DNA of 64,000 nucleotides from an uncultured Aquimarina sp. (GTDB taxonomy: Bacteria > Bacteroidota > Bacteroidia > Flavobacteriales > Flavobacteriaceae), in contig CANLOW010000002.1 of assembly GCA_947493035.1 (NCBI GenBank), positions 434,001 through 498,000 on the forward strand, written 5' to 3'. Shown piece after piece: positions 18,118 through 28,220 of the stretch. The first letter of the stretch is position 1, and each line of letters begins with the position of its first letter. Under the pieces are notes generated by a model, which saw only the letters and a program-made list of their open reading frames with translations, did no database searches and was not told where the DNA came from. The translations under genes and the position numbers were made by a program.

Positions 18118-18916
18118 AACACTACTAAATCTTTAATGTCATAATAAAAAGACTACAGAAAACATATTTAAAACCTCAGTATCCCTAAGTTTGATGTGGG
18201 GTGTTTCCTTTTCTACTTTTTTATTGTATGAATTACACTTAAAATTCATTTGTCTGTAGTTATCTGATTACTCCAGATGCTAAAATTTAAAAAAGCGAAT
18301 ATTTCTGTATCTATTCATTAGATTGGGGCAACCAGAAAATTTGTGGAGTATTAGAAATGACTTTATTTTGAAAATATAGAAATAATTTTCATGCTAACTT
18401 TTATCATCCCGCACCTGATGCAGGATCCTCCCATCAAGGATATTTATTTAACCTAATTGACATATTTGATGAGATTCCTTCCTGCGAAGGAATGACGATT
18501 GGTTTGTCCACAACTTTTCGGGTTATCCATTAGATTCTTAAATCCCATCCTTATTAAGCTTAATTAAACCGTTTACTACTAATAAAAATACAAACGATTG
18601 AAAAGCATTTACATAATTCCTACAATTTATATTTTTGTGTTTTTAAGCTTAGTTTCATTTCACTTCAACGAAAAACAGATAGTTTAACTTTTGTAATCAT
18701 CTCATTGTGTTAATTTTATTCCTCTAACAACTAATCAAGGGACTATTCTTTTGTATTTATAATCTATTGATAATTCAACATCAGTGCTCAGTTGATGTTG
18801 ATATCAAAAGTTCAAAAAGTATAAAAATCTTCTTGATTGTTGTTTTGAAACTATATGAATTAACAACTAATTTTTGGAAATAGCCATCTTAGGCTATTTG
18901 CTCAATAATAACAATT
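18118..18916. other. Long non-coding stretch before the agarase-like gene
   Basis: About 800 bases without a credible gene. It holds one copy of a dispersed repeat (18404-18528) and an inverted repeat CAACATCA (18776-18783) / TGATGTTG (18793-18800) about 120 bases ahead of the GH16 gene, which could be an operator. A clear promoter is not visible. Confidence 0.6.
18404..18528 (+). repeat. Dispersed intergenic repeat, copy 1
   Basis: The reverse complement of this stretch matches 55897-56011 with only about four mismatches over the central 72 bases. The core contains a small imperfect palindrome, GATTCCTTCCTGCGAAGG and following bases, capable of forming a hairpin. A shorter related copy is at 60455-60486. 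It is a REP-like repeat rather than an insertion sequence, as no gene is inside. Confidence 0.75.
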
Positions 18917-21900
18917 ATGATAAACAAAATGCTTGTATCAGCATGCCTTAGTTCGGTGCTGATAAGTGCTTATGCACAAAATGATTGGAGCGGTATTGAC
19001 ATACCTGCTGATCCCCCTGCCGGAATGGTATGGGAAGAAAACCCTGTTTCGGACAGCTTTAATTATGAGTCCAACAGTAGAGACCTCCATCCAGAATTCA
19101 CCAAACGTTGGAATGAACTCTACATCAATGGTTTCTCTGGCCCATCAGCTACTTCTTACCATGTGGACCACACTTGGATTACTGGAGGAACCTTAAATAT
19201 TCATGGTGCATGGGATGCTACCCTACCAATTATTTATACTGGTTGTATTTCCTCTAAAGCGACTATGACCTATCCTATGTTTATGGAAGCTAGTGTAAAG
19301 CAAGCGAATTGTATGCTAGCCAACAATATCTGGATGATCAGTGAAGATGAAACTGAAGAATTGGATATGTTAGAATCTTACCCTAATAGTCAACCAGGAA
19401 GAGAATATTTTGACAAACGAATTCACTTAAGTCACCACACCTTTATTAGAGAACCTTTTACTGATTACCAACCTCGTGATGAAGAAGGTGTTTTTGGTAC
19501 ATGGTATATGGAAGAAGACCGAGAGACTTGGAGAGGTGATTACTTTACTATAGGAGTCTATTGGATAAATCCACATCATGCAGAATATTACATCAACGGT
19601 AAAAAAGTAAGGACTATAAAACAATTCGAGCACAGCTTTATTGCTCCTGATGGTAGCTTATCCGAGCATACTACCACTTTCGACGCAATAGATAAATATG
19701 GATATACTGGAGGAACAGGACTTAGTAAACCTCAACATATCATTATTAACATGGAACAACAATCTTGGTTAAGTGCTCAAAACATATTCCCTACTAGGGA
19801 TGAATTAGATGACGCTAATGGTCAAAACTTATTTCAAATAGATTGGATTCGTGTTTATGATGGAGTCCCTGTAGGTGGACGAGTTGATGTTACCGGGATA
19901 GAAGTTACTCCTGTTAACGCAACGATAAGACCTGGAGAAAAAATTGATTTTGACGCTATGATTAGTCCTAGCAATGCAACGACACAAATCGTTACTTGGA
20001 CTACTAGTAATACTACTATAGCAACTATCAATGGATTAGGAATTGCAACAGGTATTTCAACAGGTACTGTAACTGCTGATGCTGTAACACAAGATGGAGG
20101 CTTTTTAGGTAGAGCCACTTTACGTGTAGAAGGTGAGCCTATTGGACCTATTGATACAAACACTCCTGTAGAAGGAGTTAGTATTTCTCCTAGAAGCTTA
20201 AGTCTTACTGAAGGAGAAACAACGACAGTTACTGCGGGTATTATTCCTTTTGATGCAACCATTCAATCTGTAGTTTGGTCTTCTTCAAACTCAAATGTTG
20301 TAACGGTTAGCAATGTTGGTGATATCATTGCTGTTGCTGAAGGTACTGCTAGCATTACTGCAACAACATTAGATGGAGATAGAACAGATACTATACCCGT
20401 AACGATTACCGCTGGAGAAGGAGATGACGGAAACGATGGTGACAACGGAGATGATGGAGATGATAATAATACACCTGATGTAGATGGAGGTACTTTAACT
20501 GGAGGACCTTTTACTTTTACAGTAGGAGATGGTATTGCAGATAATGTTAGTGGAGTTTCTTTAAGTGGTAATGTGGGTGCAAACTCGCAATATGTAGTCA
20601 CTGATGATCAAGGAAATATTCTTGGACTTCCTCCTACTCCAACAGCTGTAAATTTCGATGGTGCTGGTCGTGGAACATGCTTTATTTATCACTTAAGCTA
20701 TGAAGATGGCCTTACAGGCTTAGCAGCAGAAGAAAACATCTCTGGATTCTCAGGTACTTTCGACCTTTCAAACCGTATTACTATAAACCGAATTCCTGTA
20801 GTTATTACTGACCCTGAAGGTGATGTTATTGAAATTGAAGCCGAAAGTTTTTCTAATACAGGAGGAACCTATGATGATTCTAGTGCTGGTGGACCAGGCT
20901 TAGGTGTTAACGCAACAACTAACAACATAAACTACGTAAATAGTGGAGATTATGTTGACTACACTATCAATGTTGGTAGTGCTGGTAGCTATGAGATTAC
21001 ATATCAAATTTCTTCTCCTTCAGATAATGCACAAATCCAATTATCAATTGGAGGTACTGTTTTAGCAACTGATAATGTTACTAACAATGGTTCTTGGGAT
21101 GATTATTCTGAATTAAAATCAAATGATACAGTAAATTTATCAACTGGTAACCAAACGATTCGTTTAACTGCATCTGGAAGTAATGTATGGCAATGGAATT
21201 TAGAAAGTTTTACATTAAGAAAAATAAATGATAACAATACGAATATCGATTTAGAGGGTATTTCATTAAACTCTTCTAATACCACTTTAGATATTGGAGA
21301 TACAGAGAGCTTAGATGTTACTTTCACTCCTGCAAACGCGACAAACCAATCGGTTAGTTTTTCATCTAGCGATACCAATATTGCCACTGTGAATACTTCT
21401 GGAGAAATAACTGCTGTTAGTGTAGGAAGTGCTATTATCACTGTGACATCTGAAGATGGAGGGCTAACAGATACTGTAAGTGTGACCGTTGAAGATAGTT
21501 CTATACTAGATATCCCTTCCAATATAATCATTGAAGCTGAAAGTTTTACTGAAACTGGAGGAACCTTTAATGACGGATTTGCTGGTGGACCTGGGATAGG
21601 TGTAAACGCTACTGCTACAAATATCAATTATGTAAACGCTGGAGACTTTACTGAATATACAATTAACGTAACTAGTCAAGGAACATATGATATCGATTAC
21701 CTTATTTCTACTCCTTCTGATGGGGCTGAAATTCAATTATCAGTAGATGGCGCTCTTGCTATAACTACAACTGTTCCTAACAACGGAAGTTGGGATGATT
21801 ATGGTATTGTATCTGGAGGATCTGTCTTCCTATCTTCTGGTAGTCATACAATCAGAATAGATGCTACAGGGAACAATGTATGGCAATGGAACTTAGATAA

Positions 21901-22180
21901 TATTACACTGAACACTAACGGAAGTAGTGCAAAAAGTGTGGTGTCTATATCTAAACTTAGTGTTTATCCAAATCCTGTATCAGATATTTTATATATAGAA
22001 GGTTTAAACAATGAAAATACTAATGAAGCCTTATTATATGACTTAACAGGTACTGCGGTATTAAATACAAGTATTACATCTGATGAAATAGTAGTATCAT
22101 CTCTTTCGTCTGGTGTATATTTCTTAGTGATTTCTTCTAATGGAAATAGTAGTACTCCTATCAAGATTATAAAAAATTAG
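18917..22180 (+). CDS. Secreted multimodular GH16 agarase/porphyranase with T9SS tail
   Basis: 1087 residues. Signal peptide 1-20. GH16 catalytic domain about 21-315 with the catalytic E-x-D-x-x-E as Glu148, Asp150, Glu153 (EELDMLE), plus GCISSK, HLSHHTF, TDYQPRD and TGGTGLSKP, which are typical of beta-agarases and beta-porphyranases; the two activities cannot be separated by eye. Two Big2-type Ig domains follow (about 320-405 and 415-495), an acidic Asp/Gly linker, a beta domain (525-630), a CBM6-like module (640-775), a third Big2 domain, a second CBM6-like module (870-1005) and a type IX secretion sorting domain at the C-terminus (SVYPNPVSDIL and on). It should be secreted to cleave red-algal galactans. 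No SusC/SusD pair is adjacent. Confidence 0.93.
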   Translation: MINKMLVSACLSSVLISAYAQNDWSGIDIPADPPAGMVWEENPVSDSFNYESNSRDLHPEFTKRWNELYINGFSGPSATSYHVDHTWITGGTLNIHGAWDATLPIIYTGCISSKATMTYPMFMEASVKQANCMLANNIWMISEDETEELDMLESYPNSQPGREYFDKRIHLSHHTFIREPFTDYQPRDEEGVFGTWYMEEDRETWRGDYFTIGVYWINPHHAEYYINGKKVRTIKQFEHSFIAPDGSLSEHTTTFDAIDKYGYTGGTGLSKPQHIIINMEQQSWLSAQNIFPTRDELDDANGQNLFQIDWIRVYDGVPVGGRVDVTGIEVTPVNATIRPGEKIDFDAMISPSNATTQIVTWTTSNTTIATINGLGIATGISTGTVTADAVTQDGGFLGRATLRVEGEPIGPIDTNTPVEGVSISPRSLSLTEGETTTVTAGIIPFDATIQSVVWSSSNSNVVTVSNVGDIIAVAEGTASITATTLDGDRTDTIPVTITAGEGDDGNDGDNGDDGDDNNTPDVDGGTLTGGPFTFTVGDGIADNVSGVSLSGNVGANSQYVVTDDQGNILGLPPTPTAVNFDGAGRGTCFIYHLSYEDGLTGLAAEENISGFSGTFDLSNRITINRIPVVITDPEGDVIEIEAESFSNTGGTYDDSSAGGPGLGVNATTNNINYVNSGDYVDYTINVGSAGSYEITYQISSPSDNAQIQLSIGGTVLATDNVTNNGSWDDYSELKSNDTVNLSTGNQTIRLTASGSNVWQWNLESFTLRKINDNNTNIDLEGISLNSSNTTLDIGDTESLDVTFTPANATNQSVSFSSSDTNIATVNTSGEITAVSVGSAIITVTSEDGGLTDTVSVTVEDSSILDIPSNIIIEAESFTETGGTFNDGFAGGPGIGVNATATNINYVNAGDFTEYTINVTSQGTYDIDYLISTPSDGAEIQLSVDGALAITTTVPNNGSWDDYGIVSGGSVFLSSGSHTIRIDATGNNVWQWNLDNITLNTNGSSAKSVVSISKLSVYPNPVSDILYIEGLNNENTNEALLYDLTGTAVLNTSITSDEIVVSSLSSGVYFLVISSNGNSSTPIKIIKN

Positions 22181-22233
22181 TGTAATCAATATATTACGCT
22201 AAAATCCAATAATGGTTGGGTAATTAGTTTGTC

Positions 22234-22273
22234 AATACCCGCTACACTGTCATTTGTGTAGCGGGTATTTTTT
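22234..22273 (+). terminator. Strong terminator after the GH16 gene
   Basis: Perfect 14-base stem AATACCCGCTACAC (22234-22247) and GTGTAGCGGGTATT (22256-22269), eight-base loop, then TTTTT. Best plus-strand terminator in the window. Confidence 0.92.
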
Positions 22274-22351
22274 ATGTTTCAAATTTAAACAGCTGATTCT
22301 AAATTAGTCTTAAAAAATGATTGTGATAACCACATCTACGCAATATTGGAT

Positions 22352-23065
22352 TTATAATCTAACAAACAAAAAACTAGGTAACAACATAAGCATACAAGCT
22401 ACTAATTGCCAACGCTTGCTAACGTATACTTTACTTCTTTTTCTATCAATAGCATTCATGATTTGAGAAACCGCTTTATCTATAGGTGTTACCCAAAACA
22501 AGCCTTCTCCTTTTGCCATTTCTGTATCGACAAAACCTGGTCGAATATCCGTAATGTCAATAGCTAATTTTTCTGACTTTATTTTCTGCTTTAAGCCTTC
22601 TAGGTAATTAATCTGGTAAGATTTTGATGCGTTATAAGCAGGAGAGATTTTTCCTCCACGAAGACCCGCTACAGAACTCACAACAACTAACTGTCCACCA
22701 TTTTGGTCTTTAAAATATTTAAAAGACCAATTAACCACCTCGGTAAACGCCTCTACATTTAGCTTATTTGTACTAAGCTCTTTTTCTAAATCTAAAGATT
22801 GATTTAAATAACCTATACCTGCACTTAAAATAAGTAGATCAACACCTCCTAAAGCTTTAGATAAATTGTCTAACTTTTCTTGATTATTAACTTTAGTACA
22901 GTCATATACTGATGTAACAACTGATGCTGAAAATTTTTCTTTTAATTCGTTTAGTAAGTACCCTCTACGTCCTACGATTCCTACGATGTAGCCTTTATTA
23001 ACTAATTGCTTGACCAACCCTCTTCCAATACCTGAAGAAGCACCTATAATAATTGCTTTTTTCAT
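22352..23065 (-). CDS. SDR-family oxidoreductase, last gene of the peptide-export cluster
   Basis: 237 residues. GASSGIGRGL cofactor loop, VVSSVAG catalytic Ser region and YNASK catalytic Tyr-Lys. The C-terminus (VACMLMLLPSFLFVRL) is hydrophobic, unusual for a soluble SDR and possibly membrane-associated. It lies nine bases downstream of the transglutaminase-like gene on the same strand, so it may be cotranscribed, although the enzyme could be a passenger with no part in peptide export. Substrate unknown. Confidence 0.9.
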   Translation of the reverse strand: MKKAIIIGASSGIGRGLVKQLVNKGYIVGIVGRRGYLLNELKEKFSASVVTSVYDCTKVNNQEKLDNLSKALGGVDLLILSAGIGYLNQSLDLEKELSTNKLNVEAFTEVVNWSFKYFKDQNGGQLVVVSSVAGLRGGKISPAYNASKSYQINYLEGLKQKIKSEKLAIDITDIRPGFVDTEMAKGEGLFWVTPIDKAVSQIMNAIDRKRSKVYVSKRWQLVACMLMLLPSFLFVRL

Positions 23066-23074
23066 TAGTTAAAT

Positions 23075-25048
23075 TTAACCCCAAATTTGGTTTCCATTTT
23101 CGTCCACATAAAAAATCTGTTCATCATTTCCTTTAGTACGATCTCGTAACCAAAGAACACTATTTTTAGGCACTTCAAATTCTATAAAAGTATCTGTAGC
23201 TTTTTTAATTCCTTTTGACACCCATTTATCATTATCCCAATAGAACAACTCATAACTATCATTAGGCTCTACTGTATTAAATGAATTTCTGAATAGATAA
23301 CGAATATGAGAAACTGAAGCAGGTTCTCCTAAGTCAAAGCCCATCCAACATCCAAAGTCGTAATTAAAATTAGTTCTAATATCTTCATCGAAAAGATTAT
23401 TTACACTAGGGTCTCCTAATATACTATCCGATACCATCAATTTTCCTTTTAATTGGTTACCATCTTCTCCTAAAAAATTCAATTCAGCTAGATGAGTTCC
23501 CATATAGAACTCATTAATACGCTCTTTTTGATATCCTGATTTATATCTAATATATCTATACTTGTTTGCATTATTTACCTTAAACGTTTCCATTTTATTT
23601 GGTCGTTCTGTAATCGTGAATAAAGTATCTACTTTAGAAAAATCAGACGTATTTGAACCTTCAAAATGATTCCCTACAACAATAGCAGAAAAAGCATTTT
23701 CATCAAAATTCATTTCGTTTTTTCTGAATAGTCGAACGGTGTGTGTGTCTTCCTCTGATAGATTCACTTCTACCATTCTTCTATCTCTCGTAAGGTAAAA
23801 TGGAGCACCTGCAGCAGTATACTCTCCATTTCCAAAGTACATTGGGTTATATATTTTCTGAAGTCCCATTTGTTTAAATGTAGCCTTTCCTTTTTGAATC
23901 TTTCCCCAATCTACAGCCTCCCAACCTTTGGAGAAATTACTGTATTCGCACAAATACACAAAACGATCTCCTTTTCTATTCTTTGAATCTATTGAAATTT
24001 CAACATCCATCGTATGGGTATGATTACTAGTAACATCTTTTAGACTAGTATTTTGAAAAAACTTAGGAACATTTTCTTTATCCTCTTCTAACAATTCAGG
24101 TGTTTGAATTCTATAACTCAATTCATATATTTTAGAATATCTTTCAGATCTTTTGTCAGTTATAAACGGAGCTTCATTGCTTGGAGGTGTTTTAAACTCC
24201 CAATCTAAAAAACGTTTTTGTTTATTAGGCACTCCAATCCAAGTCGTACGACCTTTCACAAAAATCTGTGAACATGGGATCCCTTGTGAACGTAATGCCG
24301 CAATTTTTAAACTCGAATGCTGCTTACAACTTCCATATTTTCCTTTAAAAACATCTGAGATAGGAATATTGTTAAACTCATAAAATGAAAGGTGCCATCT
24401 AAACCAAAAAATACTATCGTTTAACAAATTACTAGCTTTCAAGAATTCATCTCCTTTTATAGAATCCTTAAGCCATTTAAACTTTTCATGTACTTCTCCT
24501 CTCCATATCTCAGGAGTATCATTATGATTTCTATAAGGCAAAACGTATTCACAAAATTCATCAAATGAATACTTTTCAGACCAAGATACACCTTCCCAAA
24601 CCTTGAAAGCATGATCTATATTATCTATCAATATTTCGGCTGTTATTGTCTCTAAATCTAAATGTGGTATACCACTATGATTACCATACCTTCGTTTTAA
24701 ATATTCCCACTTTGATTTAACGATCGAGTCATTACGAAGGTTTATCACTTCTTGCCACTTTATTTCTCCTTTATTAGTAGGTTTCCTAAGCTCCTTCATC
24801 AATTCAGCTTGTGGAGTATTATACTCACGATAAAACTTATTCCTCATATTCCCAATTAAAAAATATGCTGCCTTTAGTTTTAGACTATCTTCAGGTTTCT
24901 GATAATGATTAATTACTTCTTCTAATTCAGACTTATTATCACCAGCTATCTTTAATGCTTTTTTGACATCCGAAGGATAATTACTACATGATGTAACAAG
25001 CAGCAATAAAAGACCTAAGCCCCATTTAAAAATTCTAATATTTCTCAT
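23075..25048 (-). CDS. Transglutaminase-like lipoprotein
   Basis: 657 residues with lipobox Cys21 (LLLVTSC). The central segment GKYGSCKQHSSLKIAALRSQGIPC is the nucleophile-cysteine helix of the transglutaminase/cysteine-protease-like fold, and later Trp/His/Asp-rich strands (RTTWIGVPNKQKRFLDWEF) supply the likely His and Asp. The C-terminal 160 residues read as a discoidin-like beta sandwich (NLFDEDIRTNFNYDFGCWMGFDLGEP). Such proteins may hydrolyse or crosslink peptides at the cell surface; activity is not shown. The start overlaps the RND permease stop by four bases, so it is part of the export operon and may act on the exported peptides. Confidence 0.85.
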   Translation of the reverse strand: MRNIRIFKWGLGLLLLLVTSCSNYPSDVKKALKIAGDNKSELEEVINHYQKPEDSLKLKAAYFLIGNMRNKFYREYNTPQAELMKELRKPTNKGEIKWQEVINLRNDSIVKSKWEYLKRRYGNHSGIPHLDLETITAEILIDNIDHAFKVWEGVSWSEKYSFDEFCEYVLPYRNHNDTPEIWRGEVHEKFKWLKDSIKGDEFLKASNLLNDSIFWFRWHLSFYEFNNIPISDVFKGKYGSCKQHSSLKIAALRSQGIPCSQIFVKGRTTWIGVPNKQKRFLDWEFKTPPSNEAPFITDKRSERYSKIYELSYRIQTPELLEEDKENVPKFFQNTSLKDVTSNHTHTMDVEISIDSKNRKGDRFVYLCEYSNFSKGWEAVDWGKIQKGKATFKQMGLQKIYNPMYFGNGEYTAAGAPFYLTRDRRMVEVNLSEEDTHTVRLFRKNEMNFDENAFSAIVVGNHFEGSNTSDFSKVDTLFTITERPNKMETFKVNNANKYRYIRYKSGYQKERINEFYMGTHLAELNFLGEDGNQLKGKLMVSDSILGDPSVNNLFDEDIRTNFNYDFGCWMGFDLGEPASVSHIRYLFRNSFNTVEPNDSYELFYWDNDKWVSKGIKKATDTFIEFEVPKNSVLWLRDRTKGNDEQIFYVDENGNQIWG

Positions 25049-28000
25049 TTTATAGCTTTTAATGGTTTCTTTTTATTAGTGATATTTCTTTTTAAAACAA
25101 ATGAGGGTAAAAAAATCAAAATCCCAATTAGTGAAAACAATAGTCCTCCAATAGTTCCTGCTGCGAAAGCAAACCAAAATACTTCATGCTGACCACCCCA
25201 CACAAAAGGAATTAACCCAAAAACTGTTGAAATTATAGTCAAAAAAATAGGCGCTATCTTTTGAATAAATGCCTTTATATATGACTTTAAATGATTTTGA
25301 AGGTAATTAGACTTTCTAAAGTTGTTATAATCGTTGATTAAATATAATGCCGCATTTACAGAGAGCCCTGTAAGCAAAATAAAAGCAGCATACCCACCTT
25401 GATCAAAATTTAAATCGAATATATAAAAGGTCAAAAAGACACCAATAAAGGAAATAGGTATCATACTAATAATAGCTATAGGCTGTCTTAAGGATTCTAA
25501 TAAAATAGCACAGATAAAAAATATTAGTCCAATAGCCACAAAAATTAAGTAATACTGTGTTTCTTCCTTTTTATTCCAAAGATTATCAGGGGAAAACTTT
25601 TTTGCAGAAAAACCTAACGGTAATTTTTCATTAATGATTTTTAACTGTTCTTTCAAAAAATTATCTGACAATAACTGAGAGCCAACATAATCATATTCTA
25701 GTACTAATGTATATTGCTGATCTTCTTTCTCTACGGCATTTCCTGATTTTTGTTTTGTGATAGAAACATACTTATTCAATTTGACATGCTGATCTCCTAT
25801 TGCTATGGGGGTGTTTTTTAGTTGCCAGATAGAAAATGTTTCCTTTTTTGAGGAAACCAAAGTAACATCCTCTAACTGCCCTTTACGATTTACTGGAGAC
25901 AAATTAGAAGCATAGATTTGACTTTTAATTCCATCATAAATTAGAGGCGTAGACATATTGTCTATTGCCATTTTTTCTTCATCAAATTCTAAATAAAACT
26001 CAGTCAAAGGGTCTGGCTGATGTACACCTCCCTTTATTTGAGTATTTCTTACCCTTCCATCAGAGGCAATTGTTATCTCCTTCCCTAAATTTTCTGTAAT
26101 CTCGTAAAGCTTATCATAATTATACCCTTTTAAAACAATTCTATTATTTCTAAATCTTTGTCGGATAGCATTTGAAAAACCTTGCCCTACTCCAGTTATA
26201 GACCATTCAGCACTTCCTAACTGAATGACATAAGATTCTAATTCTTCTTTCAATTGATATGGAAAAGAAGATAATTCGTGAATCTCCTTAAAAAAGACAT
26301 TAATTGATGAATTTCTATAACTTGAGATATTACTTTCAAACAACTCAATTTGAGGGTAAACGCCAAGGTACAGTTCTAATCTTTCGATAACTTCATTTAA
26401 TTGATGTACAGTAATGCCTTCAGGCATTGTAGCTCTTATACGTAGTGTTGTTCTTTCTGGATCTTCATAATATGAATTTTCAAATACATTATCTACAAAT
26501 AATTTTAAAGTACCTCCAAATATTGTTTCAAGAGCTGGCCTTATGGTTTCGGAAATAAGATCTTGCTCAAAAAAATCATTATAACTTTCTGCCCATTCAG
26601 TCTCTTTCTCAATCTTATTAGGAATTAGATGTAATGGTAACCCAAAACCGAATAGCAATATTAAAATTAAACTCCATCTAAGTATTGGCTTTTGCAACCA
26701 ACAAATTAATCTTTCATAGCGTCTTCCCCATCTGTTGAGGCGTTTTTTCCTTTTTAATTGAATTTTTTTCTGTTTTTCAAACTTCAATTTCTCTAACAGG
26801 GCAGGAACAAAAAAGTAAGATATAATCAGAGAAACAACAATATTAATTACCATTACTGCGGTAAAATCTAATAAATTATTTCGCTGTGATTCTTCTAAAA
26901 ACAAAACAATTCCAACTGCAGCAATTGTAGTTAAGGCTGCTGCAATTAATGCTTTCATTATCCTCTTATCAGACTTATAGCGAATATGATCTATTAAAAT
27001 AATAGCGTTATCTATAATAATACCAAAAGAAATTGTTACACCTGCTAAAGAATATAATTGTAATTCTACACCTATAAAGTAATAGCATAAAGCCGCTATC
27101 AAAAGACTGCTAATTATACTACAAAACAAAACTGTCAAATACTTCCAACTCCTGTAGGTAATTAAACTAAATAAGAATAAAATTATAAAGGAAAACAAAC
27201 TTCTATTACTTATTTTTTTTAACTCTTTAGCAATATATTCACTGGCATCATAAGTCATATTGAAATGGTATTCTCCAGCATTTAATTGTTGTATTTCAAG
27301 TACTTTTTTTCTTACTTTTTCTGATAGTTTAATCGTATTAACACCTTCTTCAGGGTACACAATTAGATTAATCGTATTCTGTCCATTGACACGATAATAA
27401 CGTTGTTTTATTTTTTCTGTATATTGAATTTTAGCAACTTCCGTAAGATAAATCACTCTTCCATTATCATTTTTTTTAATAGGAATTGATGACCAATCCA
27501 AATCTTTAGTCTGCTGTGGTGTTAACCGAACTGCTAGCAATGTCTTTTCATTAGCATCATTATAAACAATACTTTTACCTAAATCAGACTTTTGAAAATG
27601 GTTATTAATCGCTTTACTAATATCCCCAACTTGAACCCCTAGTTTCCATATATTTTCAGGATCATATTTTATTTGCCATTCATAGGAAGGCACCCCTCGT
27701 AAGGCAATACTTTTAACACCTGTTATTTCAGAAAGAACTGGTTCTACTTGTTCTTCTAGATAGGTCTTTATCTTAAATGCATTATGTTTAGAGTTGATAC
27801 TATAGTTTAAAACAGGGCTATTACCTCCGTAATGTGCACCAATCGTGATTTCAGGATATGATACTTCATCTGGGAAACTTGGGTATATACGCCTTATTAA
27901 ATTTGCTACTTCAAATCTAGCTTTATCTAAATCTATATTTTCCTTGAAAAAAACCTGAACATATCCATAATCTTGATCGGAACTTGAAGTTATTTTTTTG

Positions 28001-28218
28001 ACTCCTTTAATCAAACCAAAAACGCCTTCTAGTCTAGAAGTTACCTTTTGTTCTAACAAACGACTCGAAGCATTCGGCCATGAAAAAGCAATATGTATAG
28101 CCTTTGAAGTTCGCGAACTCGTTAATCTTAAATTTAATTTAGGAATAGCCAATACACCTAATAACGATAGGCATATACACACAATGATAATACTAAAGGA
28201 AGGCAATTTAAATTTCAT
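25045..28218 (-). CDS. RND-family exporter permease (second of two)
   Basis: 1057 residues, AcrB/MMPL-type inner-membrane pump. Hydrophobic blocks at the N-terminus, about 345-475, a middle segment near 520 and the C-terminus; large periplasmic loops between. The proton-relay helix reads SFGIIIDNAIILIDHI, with a single Asp where AcrB has two. The sequence is far from drug or metal pumps in its loops, so the substrate is open; position suggests the small peptides. It follows lepB by two bases and overlaps the transglutaminase-like gene by four. Confidence 0.92.
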   Translation of the reverse strand: MKFKLPSFSIIIVCICLSLLGVLAIPKLNLRLTSSRTSKAIHIAFSWPNASSRLLEQKVTSRLEGVFGLIKGVKKITSSSDQDYGYVQVFFKENIDLDKARFEVANLIRRIYPSFPDEVSYPEITIGAHYGGNSPVLNYSINSKHNAFKIKTYLEEQVEPVLSEITGVKSIALRGVPSYEWQIKYDPENIWKLGVQVGDISKAINNHFQKSDLGKSIVYNDANEKTLLAVRLTPQQTKDLDWSSIPIKKNDNGRVIYLTEVAKIQYTEKIKQRYYRVNGQNTINLIVYPEEGVNTIKLSEKVRKKVLEIQQLNAGEYHFNMTYDASEYIAKELKKISNRSLFSFIILFLFSLITYRSWKYLTVLFCSIISSLLIAALCYYFIGVELQLYSLAGVTISFGIIIDNAIILIDHIRYKSDKRIMKALIAAALTTIAAVGIVLFLEESQRNNLLDFTAVMVINIVVSLIISYFFVPALLEKLKFEKQKKIQLKRKKRLNRWGRRYERLICWLQKPILRWSLILILLFGFGLPLHLIPNKIEKETEWAESYNDFFEQDLISETIRPALETIFGGTLKLFVDNVFENSYYEDPERTTLRIRATMPEGITVHQLNEVIERLELYLGVYPQIELFESNISSYRNSSINVFFKEIHELSSFPYQLKEELESYVIQLGSAEWSITGVGQGFSNAIRQRFRNNRIVLKGYNYDKLYEITENLGKEITIASDGRVRNTQIKGGVHQPDPLTEFYLEFDEEKMAIDNMSTPLIYDGIKSQIYASNLSPVNRKGQLEDVTLVSSKKETFSIWQLKNTPIAIGDQHVKLNKYVSITKQKSGNAVEKEDQQYTLVLEYDYVGSQLLSDNFLKEQLKIINEKLPLGFSAKKFSPDNLWNKKEETQYYLIFVAIGLIFFICAILLESLRQPIAIISMIPISFIGVFLTFYIFDLNFDQGGYAAFILLTGLSVNAALYLINDYNNFRKSNYLQNHLKSYIKAFIQKIAPIFLTIISTVFGLIPFVWGGQHEVFWFAFAAGTIGGLLFSLIGILIFLPSFVLKRNITNKKKPLKAIK

Positions 28219-28220
28219 AC

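Noticed and set aside
19855..21627. Several long minus-strand frames inside the GH16 gene
   Set aside because: They mirror Thr/Ser/Gly-rich codons of the Big2 and CBM6 modules, have no start context and no family similarity.
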